From NCBI RefSeq assembly GCF_001644025.1, contig NZ_LUUK01000226.1, forward strand, positions 1-64,000: a stretch of DNA of 64,000 nucleotides. Direction: 5' to 3'. This DNA is from Methylomonas koyamae (GTDB lineage: Bacteria > Pseudomonadota > Gammaproteobacteria > Methylococcales > Methylomonadaceae). The first letter of the stretch is position 1. Every line of letters starts with the position of its first letter. The position numbers and the translations under genes were made by a program. The notes beneath the pieces were generated by a model, which saw only the letters and a list, made by a program, of their open reading frames with translations, had not been told where the DNA came from and did no database searches. Below are positions 38,823 to 47,844 of this stretch, one piece after another.

Positions 38823-39770
38823 TTGTTCGGTCGTTTGATTTTCACGCTGCTATTGGCAGTCTTTTTGTCGGCGATGGCCGGTATCGTGCGAGCCGATACG
38901 CCGACAGTAGCAATCGTTTATCCGGATGTCCGCGAACCTTACCGCTCGGTGTTTTTGGAAATCGCCCGCGGCATGGAGGAGGAACTGGGCAAACCGGTCG
39001 GCCACTATTTGCTCAACGACCGCGACTCGACCGCCGCCGACCGCTTGATCGGCGCCCTGAAAAACGACCGGATCGACGTGGTCGTCACGCTGGGTCGCGC
39101 CGGACTGGCTGTGGCCAGGCCGCTCTCGGCGGCTTTTCCGGTCGTGATCGGCGCGACCATGATCCGCCCGGACGAGGTACCGCAAGGCTTGGCCGGCATC
39201 AGTCTGACGCCGGCCCCGGAAGCGATGTTCGACCATCTGAAAAAATTGGTGCCGGACATCAAAAAAGTCACCGTGATTTACGATCCCCGCCAAACCGCCT
39301 GGGAAATCGAACACGCCGAACGTGCCGCCAAGGAGAGGGACTTGATCCTGACGGCCCAACCGACCGGCAACCTACGCGATTCCTCGGACCTGTTCCGGCA
39401 GATCCTGCTGGAAATCAAAGACAACTCGATCGCGTTGTGGCTACCGCGCGAAAACGCGGCGATGGACGAACAATCGCTGTTGCCCGAAGTGCTCCGGGAA
39501 GCCTGGGAGAAAAACTTCGTGGTGTTCTCCAGCAATCTCGACCATGTCCGCAAAGGCGCGTTGTTTTCGTTGTATCCGGACAATTTCGGCATGGGCCGCA
39601 GCTTGGCCAGCTTGGCCTTGCAACAAGCCAGGCCCGGCGGCAAATTCGAGTCGGTCAAATTGCTGAGGGATTTGCTGGTCGCCGTCAACTTACGGACCGC
39701 CGAACATTTAGGCCTGCGTTTTTCCAGTCAGACCCGCCGCGAATTCGCCATGGTTTTCCCAACCCCCTGA
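38823..39770 (+). CDS. ABC-type substrate-binding protein (PF04392-like)
   Basis: 315 residues from a TTG at 38823, which has AGGAG five bases upstream; the ATG at 38802 is the alternative and lacks a good site. N-terminal signal peptide (FGRLIFTLLLAVFLSAMAG...VRA). The rest is a two-lobed periplasmic binding fold: PTVAIVYPDVREPYRSVF, VVVTLGRAGLAVARP, FPVVIGATMI, KVTVIYDPRQTAWE, with the LysR-like EIKDNSIALWLPRENAAMD region. No ABC permease or ATPase is in the window, so it may work as a sensor partner. It lies between a TonB receptor and a kinase and starts 52 bases past the receptor's stop. Confidence 0.85.
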   Translation: MFGRLIFTLLLAVFLSAMAGIVRADTPTVAIVYPDVREPYRSVFLEIARGMEEELGKPVGHYLLNDRDSTAADRLIGALKNDRIDVVVTLGRAGLAVARPLSAAFPVVIGATMIRPDEVPQGLAGISLTPAPEAMFDHLKKLVPDIKKVTVIYDPRQTAWEIEHAERAAKERDLILTAQPTGNLRDSSDLFRQILLEIKDNSIALWLPRENAAMDEQSLLPEVLREAWEKNFVVFSSNLDHVRKGALFSLYPDNFGMGRSLASLALQQARPGGKFESVKLLRDLLVAVNLRTAEHLGLRFSSQTRREFAMVFPTP

Positions 39771-39776
39771 GCCTGA

Positions 39777-42700
39777 ATGAAGCAGCGATCCAGGCCACGC
39801 CTGCGGGGCGCGAGTTTTTTACAACAACTGACGGTCACCTTCAGCGTCGGTTTATTGGTGATCTCGCTGCTGTCCTCGTTCGGCATTTCGACACTGTCCT
39901 ATCGCATCGTCCGCGATCAATGGATCGCCCAGGGCCGACAATCCACCGAAGCCTTCGCCGCCCAAAGCGCGCTGGCCTTGCTCTACGCCAGCAAGGAAAA
40001 CGCCGAGGAGCCGGCCCGGCGATTTCTGTCCTTCCCGGACGTACGCGGGGTTGCGATTTTCAACACCGCCCACCAAGCCTTGTTCGAGCGCGGCGACACC
40101 ACTCAGCCCGACGGCGGGGCCGCGTCCGGCTGGCCGGACGACCTGCGTCTGATCCAGGAAACCGATCAAGCCTGGTATTTCGCGGCGCCGGTGTTCGCGC
40201 GCGGCGGCGACCAGGACGCGTCGCCGTTCGAGGCCCAAGCCGAACCGGAGTTGATCGGTTACGTGCGCCTAGCCCAGGGCAAGCAGTCGCTAAACGTGAT
40301 GAAAAAACAGATACTGTGGGCGACGCTGCTGGTCTCGGGCGGCGCGGCCATGCTGTTCTTCTTGTTCCTGCTGGCGATGACCCGCCGCCTGACCCTGCCG
40401 ATTCAACTGCTGGCCAAGCAAATGGGCAAGGCATCGGCCGGCGCGAAAAACGTCAGAGCCAAATTGCAGGGCCCGCGCGACATCACCGATATGGGTAGCG
40501 CCTTCAATACGATGATGGAAGTGCTGGAAACTCGCGAAAAGCAGTTGGAACGCGCCCGCGACACCGCGCTGGAATCGGCGAGATTGAAGGGCGAATTCGC
40601 CGCCAACGTCAGCCACGAATTGCGCACGCCGCTGAACGCGGTGCTGGGCATGTTGGAACTATTGCAGGACATGGGCCTGACGCCCAAGCAACTCGAATAT
40701 TCTATGATCGCCCGCAACGCCGGCGAAGCATTGTTGAAATTGATCGAGGACATCCTCGACTTTTCCCGGATCGAAGCCGGCATGTTGAAGCGCCAGCCGG
40801 TGGATTTCGTACTTTACGAAACGTTGGACGAAGTCGTCGAATTGATGGCCGGCCAAGCTCACCGCAAAAACCTGCAACTCCATTACGCCGTCGCCGACGA
40901 AATCCCGTTGGTGATGAACGGCGAGGCCTCCAGGGTCCGGCAAGTGCTGATCAATCTGGTCGGGAACGCGCTGAAATTTACCGAGCAAGGCGCAATCTCG
41001 ATTCGGGTGAGCGTGGAAAGCGCCAGCGCCGACCTGCATCTGCTGCGCTTCGAGGTCAGCGACACCGGCATCGGCATTTCCGCCGCCGCCCAGTTAACCA
41101 TCTTCGACGCCTTTGTACAGGCCGACGGCTCCAGCACTCGCCACCACGAAGGCGCCGGCCTGGGCCTGGCGATCTGTCGGCAACTGGTCAATCTGATGGG
41201 CGGCAAGATCGGCGTCGTCAGTCAGCCCGGCGGCGGCAGCACCTTCTGGTTTACCGTGCCCTTCGAGGCGCCTCGCGGCACTCAAGCATTGTCGGAAGCC
41301 CGCCAGGCTTATTTCGCCAATTTGCGCGTCCTAGTAATTTCCGAAAACGCCAAGATGCGCCAATTCCTGACCCAGACCCTGGAACATTGGCAAATCCATT
41401 ACCGCCACAGCGAATACGGCATTCGCGCGGTCGACATGCTGCGCTCGGCGCGCGAACAGGACCAGGCGTACCAATTCGCGATCGTCGATCTGAAAGACGC
41501 CGGCGACCTGAGTTGGCTGGATTTGATCGCTCACGATCCGGCGCTGGCCGACCTGAAAATCATCCTGCTGTCCAATCCGGGCAACACCGCCGGCCAGTCC
41601 CGCCTGCCCAACGTGGCCGCCAATCTGACCAAACCAGTACAGGTATCCAAGTTATACGACTTCATCCTGACCGTCGGCCAGGATTACCGGGAGTCCGCAC
41701 CGGTCGAAGCCATCGCCGAAACGCCGTACTCGGCCGAGTTGGGCCGCGTAATCCTGATCGTCGAGGATAACCGCGCCAGTCAGATGGTGGCGGCCGGCAT
41801 GCTGGAGCGGCTGGGCTGCGCGTACGAAATCGCCGCGTCCGGCAGCGAAGCCTTGGAATGGCTGGCGCGCAAACCCTTCGACCTGGTCTTGATGGATTGC
41901 CACATGCCGAACATGGACGGTTTCGAAGCCACTCGCCGCATCCGGCTGTTGCCGGAGCCGTTGGCGCGCATTCCGATCGTGGCGATGACCGCCAACGCCC
42001 GACAAGGCGACAGCGACTTGTGCCAGGCCGCCGGTATGGACGATTACCTGGCCAAGCCGATCAAATTGGCGCCGTTGCGCGAAAAGCTGCTGCACTGGCT
42101 GGAGAACGCCCCTGTCGCGGCGACGCCCAATATCCGCGCCAACGCGACGCCCAACACCTTGGACGACCAGGTCTTGCGCCAATTGCGCGACGAAATCGGT
42201 CAAGGTTTCGAGCGGATGGTTCGGTTTTATCTGGAAGATTCGCCGGTCCAAATCCAACAATTGGCTTTGGCCTTGACGACCAACGACGTACGACAGGTTC
42301 GCGAACTCGCCCATAGCCTGAAAGGCGCCAGCCGCAACCTCGGCGCCGATAAGCTGGCGGCCGTCGCCAAGCAGCTGGAAGATGCCGGAGAGCAGCATAG
42401 CCTTGAAAACAGCGAAGCGCTGCTACGCCAATTGCGCAAGGAATATCAATTCATCGAACAATTGCTGCTACGCGAAATCGGCACCGAAACGATCGCCGAC
42501 GCCGCGCCCGCGCCGCAAGGTCCGCGCATTCTGGTAGCCGACGACGACCGCGCGATGCGCTTTGCGTTGCAGGATATTCTGGAAAAGGACGGCTACATCG
42601 TCGATCTAGCCGGCACCGGTCAGCAAGCCGTCGCTCTTTGTCAACAGCAAATGGCCGATCTGATCCTGATGGATGCGCTAATGCCGGAGATGGACGGCTT

Positions 42701-44213
42701 CGAAGCCTGCCAAAAAATCCGGGCGCTGCCGAACGGCGCCGAAGTGCCGATTTTGATGATCACCGCGCTGGAAAACGAACATTCGGTGGAGTTGGCCTTC
42801 TCGATAGGCGCCAACGACTACATTCCCAAGCCGATCCATTTCACGGTGTTGCGTAAACGCATCGCCCACTTGCTGGATGCCAGCCGCAGCCAACGCACGC
42901 TGAACCGCCTGGCTTATCACGACCCATTGACCAATCTGGCCAACCGTGCCCAGTTCATGGACAAACTGAACGCGGTTATCCAGGCCGACGGCATCCACCC
43001 GCAATTGCACGCGGTGTTATTTCTGGATTTGGACCGCTTCAAGCTCACCAACGACACGATGGGCCACGATGTCGGCGACCAATTGTTGAAAGCCGCCGCC
43101 GAGCGCATCCAGAGCTGCGTGCGCAAGGAAGACATGGTATCCCGCTTCGGCGGCGACGAATTCATTCTACTGTTGGAAAAAATCGGCAACGCCCAGGTCG
43201 CGGCGGCGGTCGCCGACAAAATCTGCAACACCATCGCCAAGCCCTTCCTGCTGATGGAGCAAGAGTTCTATATCAGTTGCAGCATCGGTATCTCCTTGTT
43301 TCCGGCCGACGGCATCGACAGCGGTTTGTTGATCAAACACGCCGACACCGCGATGTACCGCGCCAAGGAACAGGGCAACACTTTTTGTTTTTACGAAGAC
43401 AGCATGGAATTCGCGGTATCGTCGAAACTGCGGTTGGAAAGCGATTTGCGCCGGGCCTTGCAACGCGACGAATTCTTTCTGCACTACCAACCACAAATCG
43501 ATCTGAATTCCGGCCGCATCATCGGTGCCGAAGCGTTGATCCGCTGGCAGCATCCGACACTAGGCTTGGTGCCGCCGGATGCCTTCATCCCGGTGGCCGA
43601 GGAAATCGGTCTGATCGAAACGATAGGCGCCTGGGTATTGCGCGAAGCCTGCCGGCAAAACCGTTTGTGGCAGCAAACCGGCTATCCGCCGTTCAGCGTT
43701 GCCGTCAACGTCTCGGCACGCCAGTTGGATCACGAGGGTTTCGCCGATCAGGTGACCGCGATCGTCGCCGATACCGGCCTGCCGCCACAATACGTCGAGT
43801 TGGAATTGACCGAGAGTCTGTTCATCCGCCACCCGGAAAAAAAGCGCGAGATTCTGGCGCAACTGCGCGAAGCCGGCATGCAAATCTCGATAGACGACTT
43901 CGGCACCGGCTATTCCAGCTTGAACCAACTGAAGCATTTTGCCTTCGACAAGCTGAAAATCGACCGCTCCTTCGTCGCCAACATCATGCACGACGCCGAC
44001 GCGGCCGCCATCGTGCTGGTGATTATTTCGATCGCCCGCATCCTCAAGTTCAAGGTCATCGCCGAAGGCGTGGAGACCGAGCAACAAGCCCAATACCTGA
44101 TGCAAAACGATTGCGACGAAGCCCAAGGTTACTTGTTCGGCAAACCGATGCCGGCCGAAGACCTCACCGCCATCCTGGAGCGCGCCGGACAGCTTTACCG
44201 CATTGCCCATTAA
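39777..44213 (+). CDS. Hybrid histidine kinase-receiver-HPt-GGDEF-EAL membrane protein
   Basis: 1478 residues. Order: helix 1 (about 16-40), periplasmic domain (41-178), helix 2 (180-200), HAMP (201-255), HisKA with H280 in NVSHELRTP, HATPase (385-500; NLVGNALKF, DTGIGIS, GAGLGLAICRQL), a weak receiver (515-635, D571 present, acidic pair incomplete), receiver 2 (D707), HPt (H846 in AHSLKGASRN), receiver 3 (D966), GGDEF (1125-1129, RFGGDEF) and EAL (E1252, EALIRW). A phosphorelay appears built in, ending in control of c-di-GMP turnover. The binding-protein gene ends 6 bases upstream, so the periplasmic domain may read that protein. The domain number is unusually high. Confidence 0.95.
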   Translation: MKQRSRPRLRGASFLQQLTVTFSVGLLVISLLSSFGISTLSYRIVRDQWIAQGRQSTEAFAAQSALALLYASKENAEEPARRFLSFPDVRGVAIFNTAHQALFERGDTTQPDGGAASGWPDDLRLIQETDQAWYFAAPVFARGGDQDASPFEAQAEPELIGYVRLAQGKQSLNVMKKQILWATLLVSGGAAMLFFLFLLAMTRRLTLPIQLLAKQMGKASAGAKNVRAKLQGPRDITDMGSAFNTMMEVLETREKQLERARDTALESARLKGEFAANVSHELRTPLNAVLGMLELLQDMGLTPKQLEYSMIARNAGEALLKLIEDILDFSRIEAGMLKRQPVDFVLYETLDEVVELMAGQAHRKNLQLHYAVADEIPLVMNGEASRVRQVLINLVGNALKFTEQGAISIRVSVESASADLHLLRFEVSDTGIGISAAAQLTIFDAFVQADGSSTRHHEGAGLGLAICRQLVNLMGGKIGVVSQPGGGSTFWFTVPFEAPRGTQALSEARQAYFANLRVLVISENAKMRQFLTQTLEHWQIHYRHSEYGIRAVDMLRSAREQDQAYQFAIVDLKDAGDLSWLDLIAHDPALADLKIILLSNPGNTAGQSRLPNVAANLTKPVQVSKLYDFILTVGQDYRESAPVEAIAETPYSAELGRVILIVEDNRASQMVAAGMLERLGCAYEIAASGSEALEWLARKPFDLVLMDCHMPNMDGFEATRRIRLLPEPLARIPIVAMTANARQGDSDLCQAAGMDDYLAKPIKLAPLREKLLHWLENAPVAATPNIRANATPNTLDDQVLRQLRDEIGQGFERMVRFYLEDSPVQIQQLALALTTNDVRQVRELAHSLKGASRNLGADKLAAVAKQLEDAGEQHSLENSEALLRQLRKEYQFIEQLLLREIGTETIADAAPAPQGPRILVADDDRAMRFALQDILEKDGYIVDLAGTGQQAVALCQQQMADLILMDALMPEMDGFEACQKIRALPNGAEVPILMITALENEHSVELAFSIGANDYIPKPIHFTVLRKRIAHLLDASRSQRTLNRLAYHDPLTNLANRAQFMDKLNAVIQADGIHPQLHAVLFLDLDRFKLTNDTMGHDVGDQLLKAAAERIQSCVRKEDMVSRFGGDEFILLLEKIGNAQVAAAVADKICNTIAKPFLLMEQEFYISCSIGISLFPADGIDSGLLIKHADTAMYRAKEQGNTFCFYEDSMEFAVSSKLRLESDLRRALQRDEFFLHYQPQIDLNSGRIIGAEALIRWQHPTLGLVPPDAFIPVAEEIGLIETIGAWVLREACRQNRLWQQTGYPPFSVAVNVSARQLDHEGFADQVTAIVADTGLPPQYVELELTESLFIRHPEKKREILAQLREAGMQISIDDFGTGYSSLNQLKHFAFDKLKIDRSFVANIMHDADAAAIVLVIISIARILKFKVIAEGVETEQQAQYLMQNDCDEAQGYLFGKPMPAEDLTAILERAGQLYRIAH

Positions 44214-44235
44214 GCGCCGCCCGGCGCTGTTGCGA

Positions 44236-44508
44236 TTACCGCCAGTTGCCCGGATAGCTATAAATAGCTTGGCCGTATGCTTTATCGACGTAGATCGCCC
44301 GCGCTTTGCCCATCGGATGCTCCGCGATCGGGTTCGGGTAGCTGTGTATGCCCCGGCTATAGGCCGGATTGTCGTAGACCACTTCGGCGATAGCGGTTTT
44401 GGCTTCCCCGCTATTGGCTTCAATTCGGTCGCCGTGCGCGCGTACGTTGGCGGCCATCAATACGGTGGCGATAACGGCGGCGATTTTAATGGTTTTGCTG
44501 GTGTTCAT
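44236..44508 (-). CDS. Small secreted hypothetical protein
   Basis: 90 residues. Signal peptide MNTSKTIKIAAVIATVLMAA ending NVRA, then a 66-residue mature protein containing two similar YDNPAYSRGIHSYPN and VDKAYGQAIYSYPGNW stretches: an internal duplication with a Y-x-x-A/G-I-x-S-Y-P core. AGGAGA precedes the start. Family unknown. The upstream region is unusually AT-rich with a repeated TATTTATATAAAAA, which suggests special control. Confidence 0.75.
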   Translation of the reverse strand: MNTSKTIKIAAVIATVLMAANVRAHGDRIEANSGEAKTAIAEVVYDNPAYSRGIHSYPNPIAEHPMGKARAIYVDKAYGQAIYSYPGNWR

Positions 44509-45103
44509 GGCTGTTCTCCTGATAGGTGTTTGATAAGGCCGGCGGCGATGTCTCGCCCGGTTCGTCCGGCTTGGTCGCTATTCTGGAGAAGATTTTTATA
44601 TAAATAAAATCGATTGTTTTTATAGAGTCGATAGCTTTTTTATATAAATACGCTGTAACTAGTCATAGGCGTTTTGGGGGGAAGTGATGACCAACGGCGC
44701 CAAGTTAAACGGTTGCAGTCAATGTAAGCCGCTGGCTGAACGGAGCTGAAATGAGGCTTTGGCCCAGCCGAAATAAGGCGTTGGCCGAACCGAAATAAGG
44801 TGCTGGCTGAGCCGAAATGAGGCGTTGGCTGAGCGGAGCCGAAGCCAGCGATTTCGCTTCGACGCCGCTCAGCGAACGGCATAGCTGACATTGAGGAATT
44901 CATCCCCCGTTCCGCCGGGAGAGGGCGTTTTTACTTCGCGCTGAATAGTTACAATACGCTCAGCCTTCAACAGGCCGCGCCGCCATACATAACCGAGCCT
45001 GATGAGGGGGCGTCGAGCCGACAAGAAACCGAACATCGACACGCCAGTCCAAGTCGCCACAGTCGCCTCCAAAGCGTGTTCCCCCAATCAAACAGGATTA
45101 CCG
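44509..45103. other. AT-rich leader and repeat spacer without genes
   Basis: 595 bases between the small secreted gene and the fatty-acid-hydroxylase-like gene. The left part holds an AT-rich island (about 44597-44650) with TTTTTATATAAATA twice as direct repeats. The middle carries five degenerate tandem units (44731-44844). I see no convincing gene in either direction; short open frames across the repeats have repetitive, non-protein-like composition. Confidence 0.6.
44731..44844. repeat. Degenerate 22-bp tandem repeat, about five units
   Basis: Units begin at 44731 (25 bp), 44756, 44778, 44800 (22 bp each) and 44822 (23 bp), with consensus roughly GCGTTGGCTGAGCCGAAATAAG. Differences are scattered substitutions and short insertions. 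The repeat is in a spacer and not in a gene; it may be a minisatellite of the strain and could vary between isolates. Confidence 0.75.
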
Positions 45104-45595
45104 ATGATGTTTGCCGTCCAGTTTGTTCTAGCGCTCTGTTACGCCAATCTCGGCGAATGGTTGATGCATAAATTTATTCTGCACGGCCTGGGCAAGCGCC
45201 AAAACAGCTTTTGGGCCTATCACTGGCACGGGCACCACGCGACCTGCGCCGAACACGCGATGTACGATCCGGGTTACGCGAAAATCCGCTTGAACGCATG
45301 GAACGCTCAGACCAAGGAACTGGCGGTATTGGCGGGCATCGCCGCGCTACACGCGCCGTTACTGGCGATCTGGCCCGGCTTTCCGTGCGGCCTGTATTTT
45401 TCGCTACTGATTTATTACACCCGCCACCGCAAGGCCCATTTAGACCCGGCTTGGGGCCGGCGCCATTTAAGCTGGCACTACGACCACCATACCTTAAACA
45501 AACCCGGCAACTGGTGCGTGACCTGGCCGGGGTGCGACTACCTGTTCGGTACCCGGCTATCCGCTCAGAAGCCTAACGACGCCGACCGAATTTAA
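45104..45595 (+). CDS. Fatty-acid-hydroxylase-superfamily-like membrane protein
   Basis: 163 residues. His-rich motifs typical of the di-iron membrane hydroxylase/desaturase family are visible: EWLMHKFILHG (H-x4-H), HWHGHHATC (HxHH) and HYDHH. Two to four membrane helices. It may hydroxylate or desaturate a lipid, sterol, hopanoid or carotenoid; shorter than average members, so possibly a partial fold. The start at 45104 is preceded by AGGA seven bases upstream; the open frame extends to 45002. It stands apart from ubiD by 139 bases. Confidence 0.75.
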   Translation: MMFAVQFVLALCYANLGEWLMHKFILHGLGKRQNSFWAYHWHGHHATCAEHAMYDPGYAKIRLNAWNAQTKELAVLAGIAALHAPLLAIWPGFPCGLYFSLLIYYTRHRKAHLDPAWGRRHLSWHYDHHTLNKPGNWCVTWPGCDYLFGTRLSAQKPNDADRI

Positions 45596-45734
45596 GCGCT
45601 CGCCGTTCGAGCGCCTGGCTCGCCTTGCAATTCCCCCGGCAAAGCGGGCAAACTTGTCGCCGATTAGCCCGGAACCGCCGGCCGTTCGGTCTTAAGACCT
45701 GCCGTACCCTGCCCCACCGACCACCCACCATCCG

Positions 45735-47198
45735 ATGAAATACAAAGACTTAAGAGACTTTATCGCTCAACTGGAAAAACAAGGCGAACTGAAACGCATC
45801 AAAATCGAGGTCGATCCCTATCTGGAAATGACGGTGATCTGCGACCGGGTCTTGAAGCAAGGCGGTCCGGCCTTGCTGTTCGAAAACGTCAAAGGTTCCA
45901 ATATCGCCGTGCTCGGCAATCTGTTCGGCACCACCAAGCGGGTGGCGATGGGCATGGGCGCCAGCGATATTTCGGAATTGCGCGGCATCGGCGAACTGCT
46001 GGCTTACTTGAAAGAGCCCGAGCCGCCCAAGGGCATGAGAGACGCCCTGGAAAAACTGCCAGTGTTCAAGCAGGTGCTGAACATGGCACCCAAAGTCGTC
46101 AGCAATCCGCCCTGTCAGGAAGTGATCCGCATCGGCGCCGAGATTGACTTGGCCGATTATCCGATCCAGACCTGCTGGCCGGAAGACGCCGCGCCGTTGA
46201 TTACCTGGCCGCTGGTGATTACCAAGGGGCCGAACAAGGAACGCCAGAATCTGGGCATCTACCGCCAGCAGGTGATAGCCAAAAACAAGGTCATCATGCG
46301 CTGGCTGGCGCATCGCGGCGGCGCCCTGGATTTTCGGGAATGGCAACAACAACGCCCCGGCGAACCGTTCCCGGTCGTGGTGGCCTTAGGCGCCGATCCG
46401 GCGACGATACTGGCGGCGGTGACGCCGGTGCCGGACCCCTTGTCCGAATACGCGTTCGCAGGACTATTGCGCGGCGCCAAAACCGAAGTCGCCAAATGCC
46501 TGAGCAACGATTTGCAAGTGCCGGCCAGCGCCGAAATCGTGCTGGAAGGTTTTATCTATCCCGGCGAAACCGCGCCGGAAGGCCCCTACGGCGACCACAC
46601 CGGTTATTACAACGAAGTCGACGAGTTCCCGGTGTTCACCATCGAGCGCATCACCCAGCGCCAAGTGCCGATCTACCACAGCACCTACACCGGCCGGCCG
46701 CCCGACGAACCGGCGATTCTCGGCGTGGCCTTGAACGAAGTGTTCGTGCCGATATTGCAAAAGCAGTTTCCGGAAATCGTCGATTTCTACCTGCCGCCGG
46801 AAGGCTGCTCGTACCGGATGGCGGTGATCAGCATGAAGAAGCAATACGCCGGCCACGCCAAGCGGGTCATGCTCGGCACCTGGTCCTACCTGCGGCAATT
46901 CATGTACACCAAGTTCGTCATCGTGGTTGACGACGACGTCGATGTGCGCAACTGGCAAGACGTGATTTGGGCCATCACCACCCGCATGGACCCTGCCCGC
47001 GATTTGACGATCCTGGAAAACACGCCGATCGATTATCTGGATTTTGCGTCGCCAGTGTCCGGTCTAGGCTCGAAAGTCGGCTTCGACGCCACCAACAAAT
47101 GGCCCGGCGAAACCCAGCGCGAATGGGGCAGGCCTATCGTGATGCGCGAGGACGTCATTAAAAAGGTCGATGCGATGTGGGACAGGCTGTTCAACTGA
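45735..47198 (+). CDS. ubiD: 4-hydroxy-3-polyprenylbenzoate decarboxylase UbiD
   Basis: 487 residues, the size of E. coli UbiD. Decarboxylates the aromatic ubiquinone precursor using prenylated FMN made by UbiX (not in the window). Family landmarks: start [48 protein letters not shown], and [12 protein letters not shown] with the active-site Glu nearby (PE). The gene stands alone between repeat-containing spacers. Confidence 0.95.
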   Translation: MKYKDLRDFIAQLEKQGELKRIKIEVDPYLEMTVICDRVLKQGGPALLFENVKGSNIAVLGNLFGTTKRVAMGMGASDISELRGIGELLAYLKEPEPPKGMRDALEKLPVFKQVLNMAPKVVSNPPCQEVIRIGAEIDLADYPIQTCWPEDAAPLITWPLVITKGPNKERQNLGIYRQQVIAKNKVIMRWLAHRGGALDFREWQQQRPGEPFPVVVALGADPATILAAVTPVPDPLSEYAFAGLLRGAKTEVAKCLSNDLQVPASAEIVLEGFIYPGETAPEGPYGDHTGYYNEVDEFPVFTIERITQRQVPIYHSTYTGRPPDEPAILGVALNEVFVPILQKQFPEIVDFYLPPEGCSYRMAVISMKKQYAGHAKRVMLGTWSYLRQFMYTKFVIVVDDDVDVRNWQDVIWAITTRMDPARDLTILENTPIDYLDFASPVSGLGSKVGFDATNKWPGETQREWGRPIVMREDVIKKVDAMWDRLFN

Positions 47199-47844
47199 CC
47201 GCCCGCGTCAGAATAGTTGTCGCCTCAAATTTTCAACCGCATTTAAATTTGAGATCAAAAAATGAATCCTTCCAAGAACCGGAAGGACAAAGCCTTGGTC
47301 GAAGCCACCGCCTTGTTGATCTCGCAAAAAAGGTCCAGGCACTGTTGGGGGCGACGGATACAGTCGAATCACCCGACCGTGCCGACGACTCGGCGGAATG
47401 TGGCAACGGCCGAAAATCCCGTGCGGTGCAGCGAAACCGATACACAATTTGAGGTCCGCCACCGCCTACCGGCATAGCCTAACGATCATGACGGGATTTT
47501 CGCCGCGCGGAATAAAACGCATCGGCGTAGGCGCGGTTTCAGCCGCGATCGGCAGCGCGCCGAAACCGTGCGCCGGCGGCTGGACCGGCGACTTTGTTGT
47601 AAAAACTGCCGTCGCAAGGGCAAAGCCATTAATTATTAAATCGGCCCTCAAATACCGTTCGCGGTAGCTCGTAAACGTTCGTGGTAACTCGTAAACCGTT
47701 CGAGGTGAGCCTGTCGAACCATGGACGGTTTATCTGTTCGCCCTTCGGCCGTGCTTGGGACCAACGCTTAGTCCTCGACTTTACCGCATCGGAGTGCCGG
47801 CCTTCCGCCGATCCGCGCCGGACGTACCCCATTTCCGGCCTCTG
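47199..47844. other. Spacer with possible gene remnant and repeat units
   Basis: 646 bases with no intact gene. Around 47262-47440 two overlapping plus-strand frames together read like a short protein broken by a frameshift (NPSKNRKDKALVEATALL in one frame, LAKKVQALLGATDTVES in the next); I cannot name it. Downstream (47656-47720) lie short repeated units. Minus-strand frames across this area look random. Confidence 0.4.
47656..47719. repeat. Short tandem/dispersed repeat with inverted end
   Basis: Three consecutive units of about 20 bases begin CGTTCG-x-GGT: at 47656, 47676 and 47697. The last contains the inverted pair GTTCGA (47698-47703) and TCGAAC (47714-47719), a palindrome type dispersed in many proteobacterial genomes. 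Function unknown. Confidence 0.6.

Noticed and set aside
44640-44903. Minus-strand open frame across the tandem repeat
   Set aside because: Its sequence is repeat-derived and low-complexity; no ribosome site.
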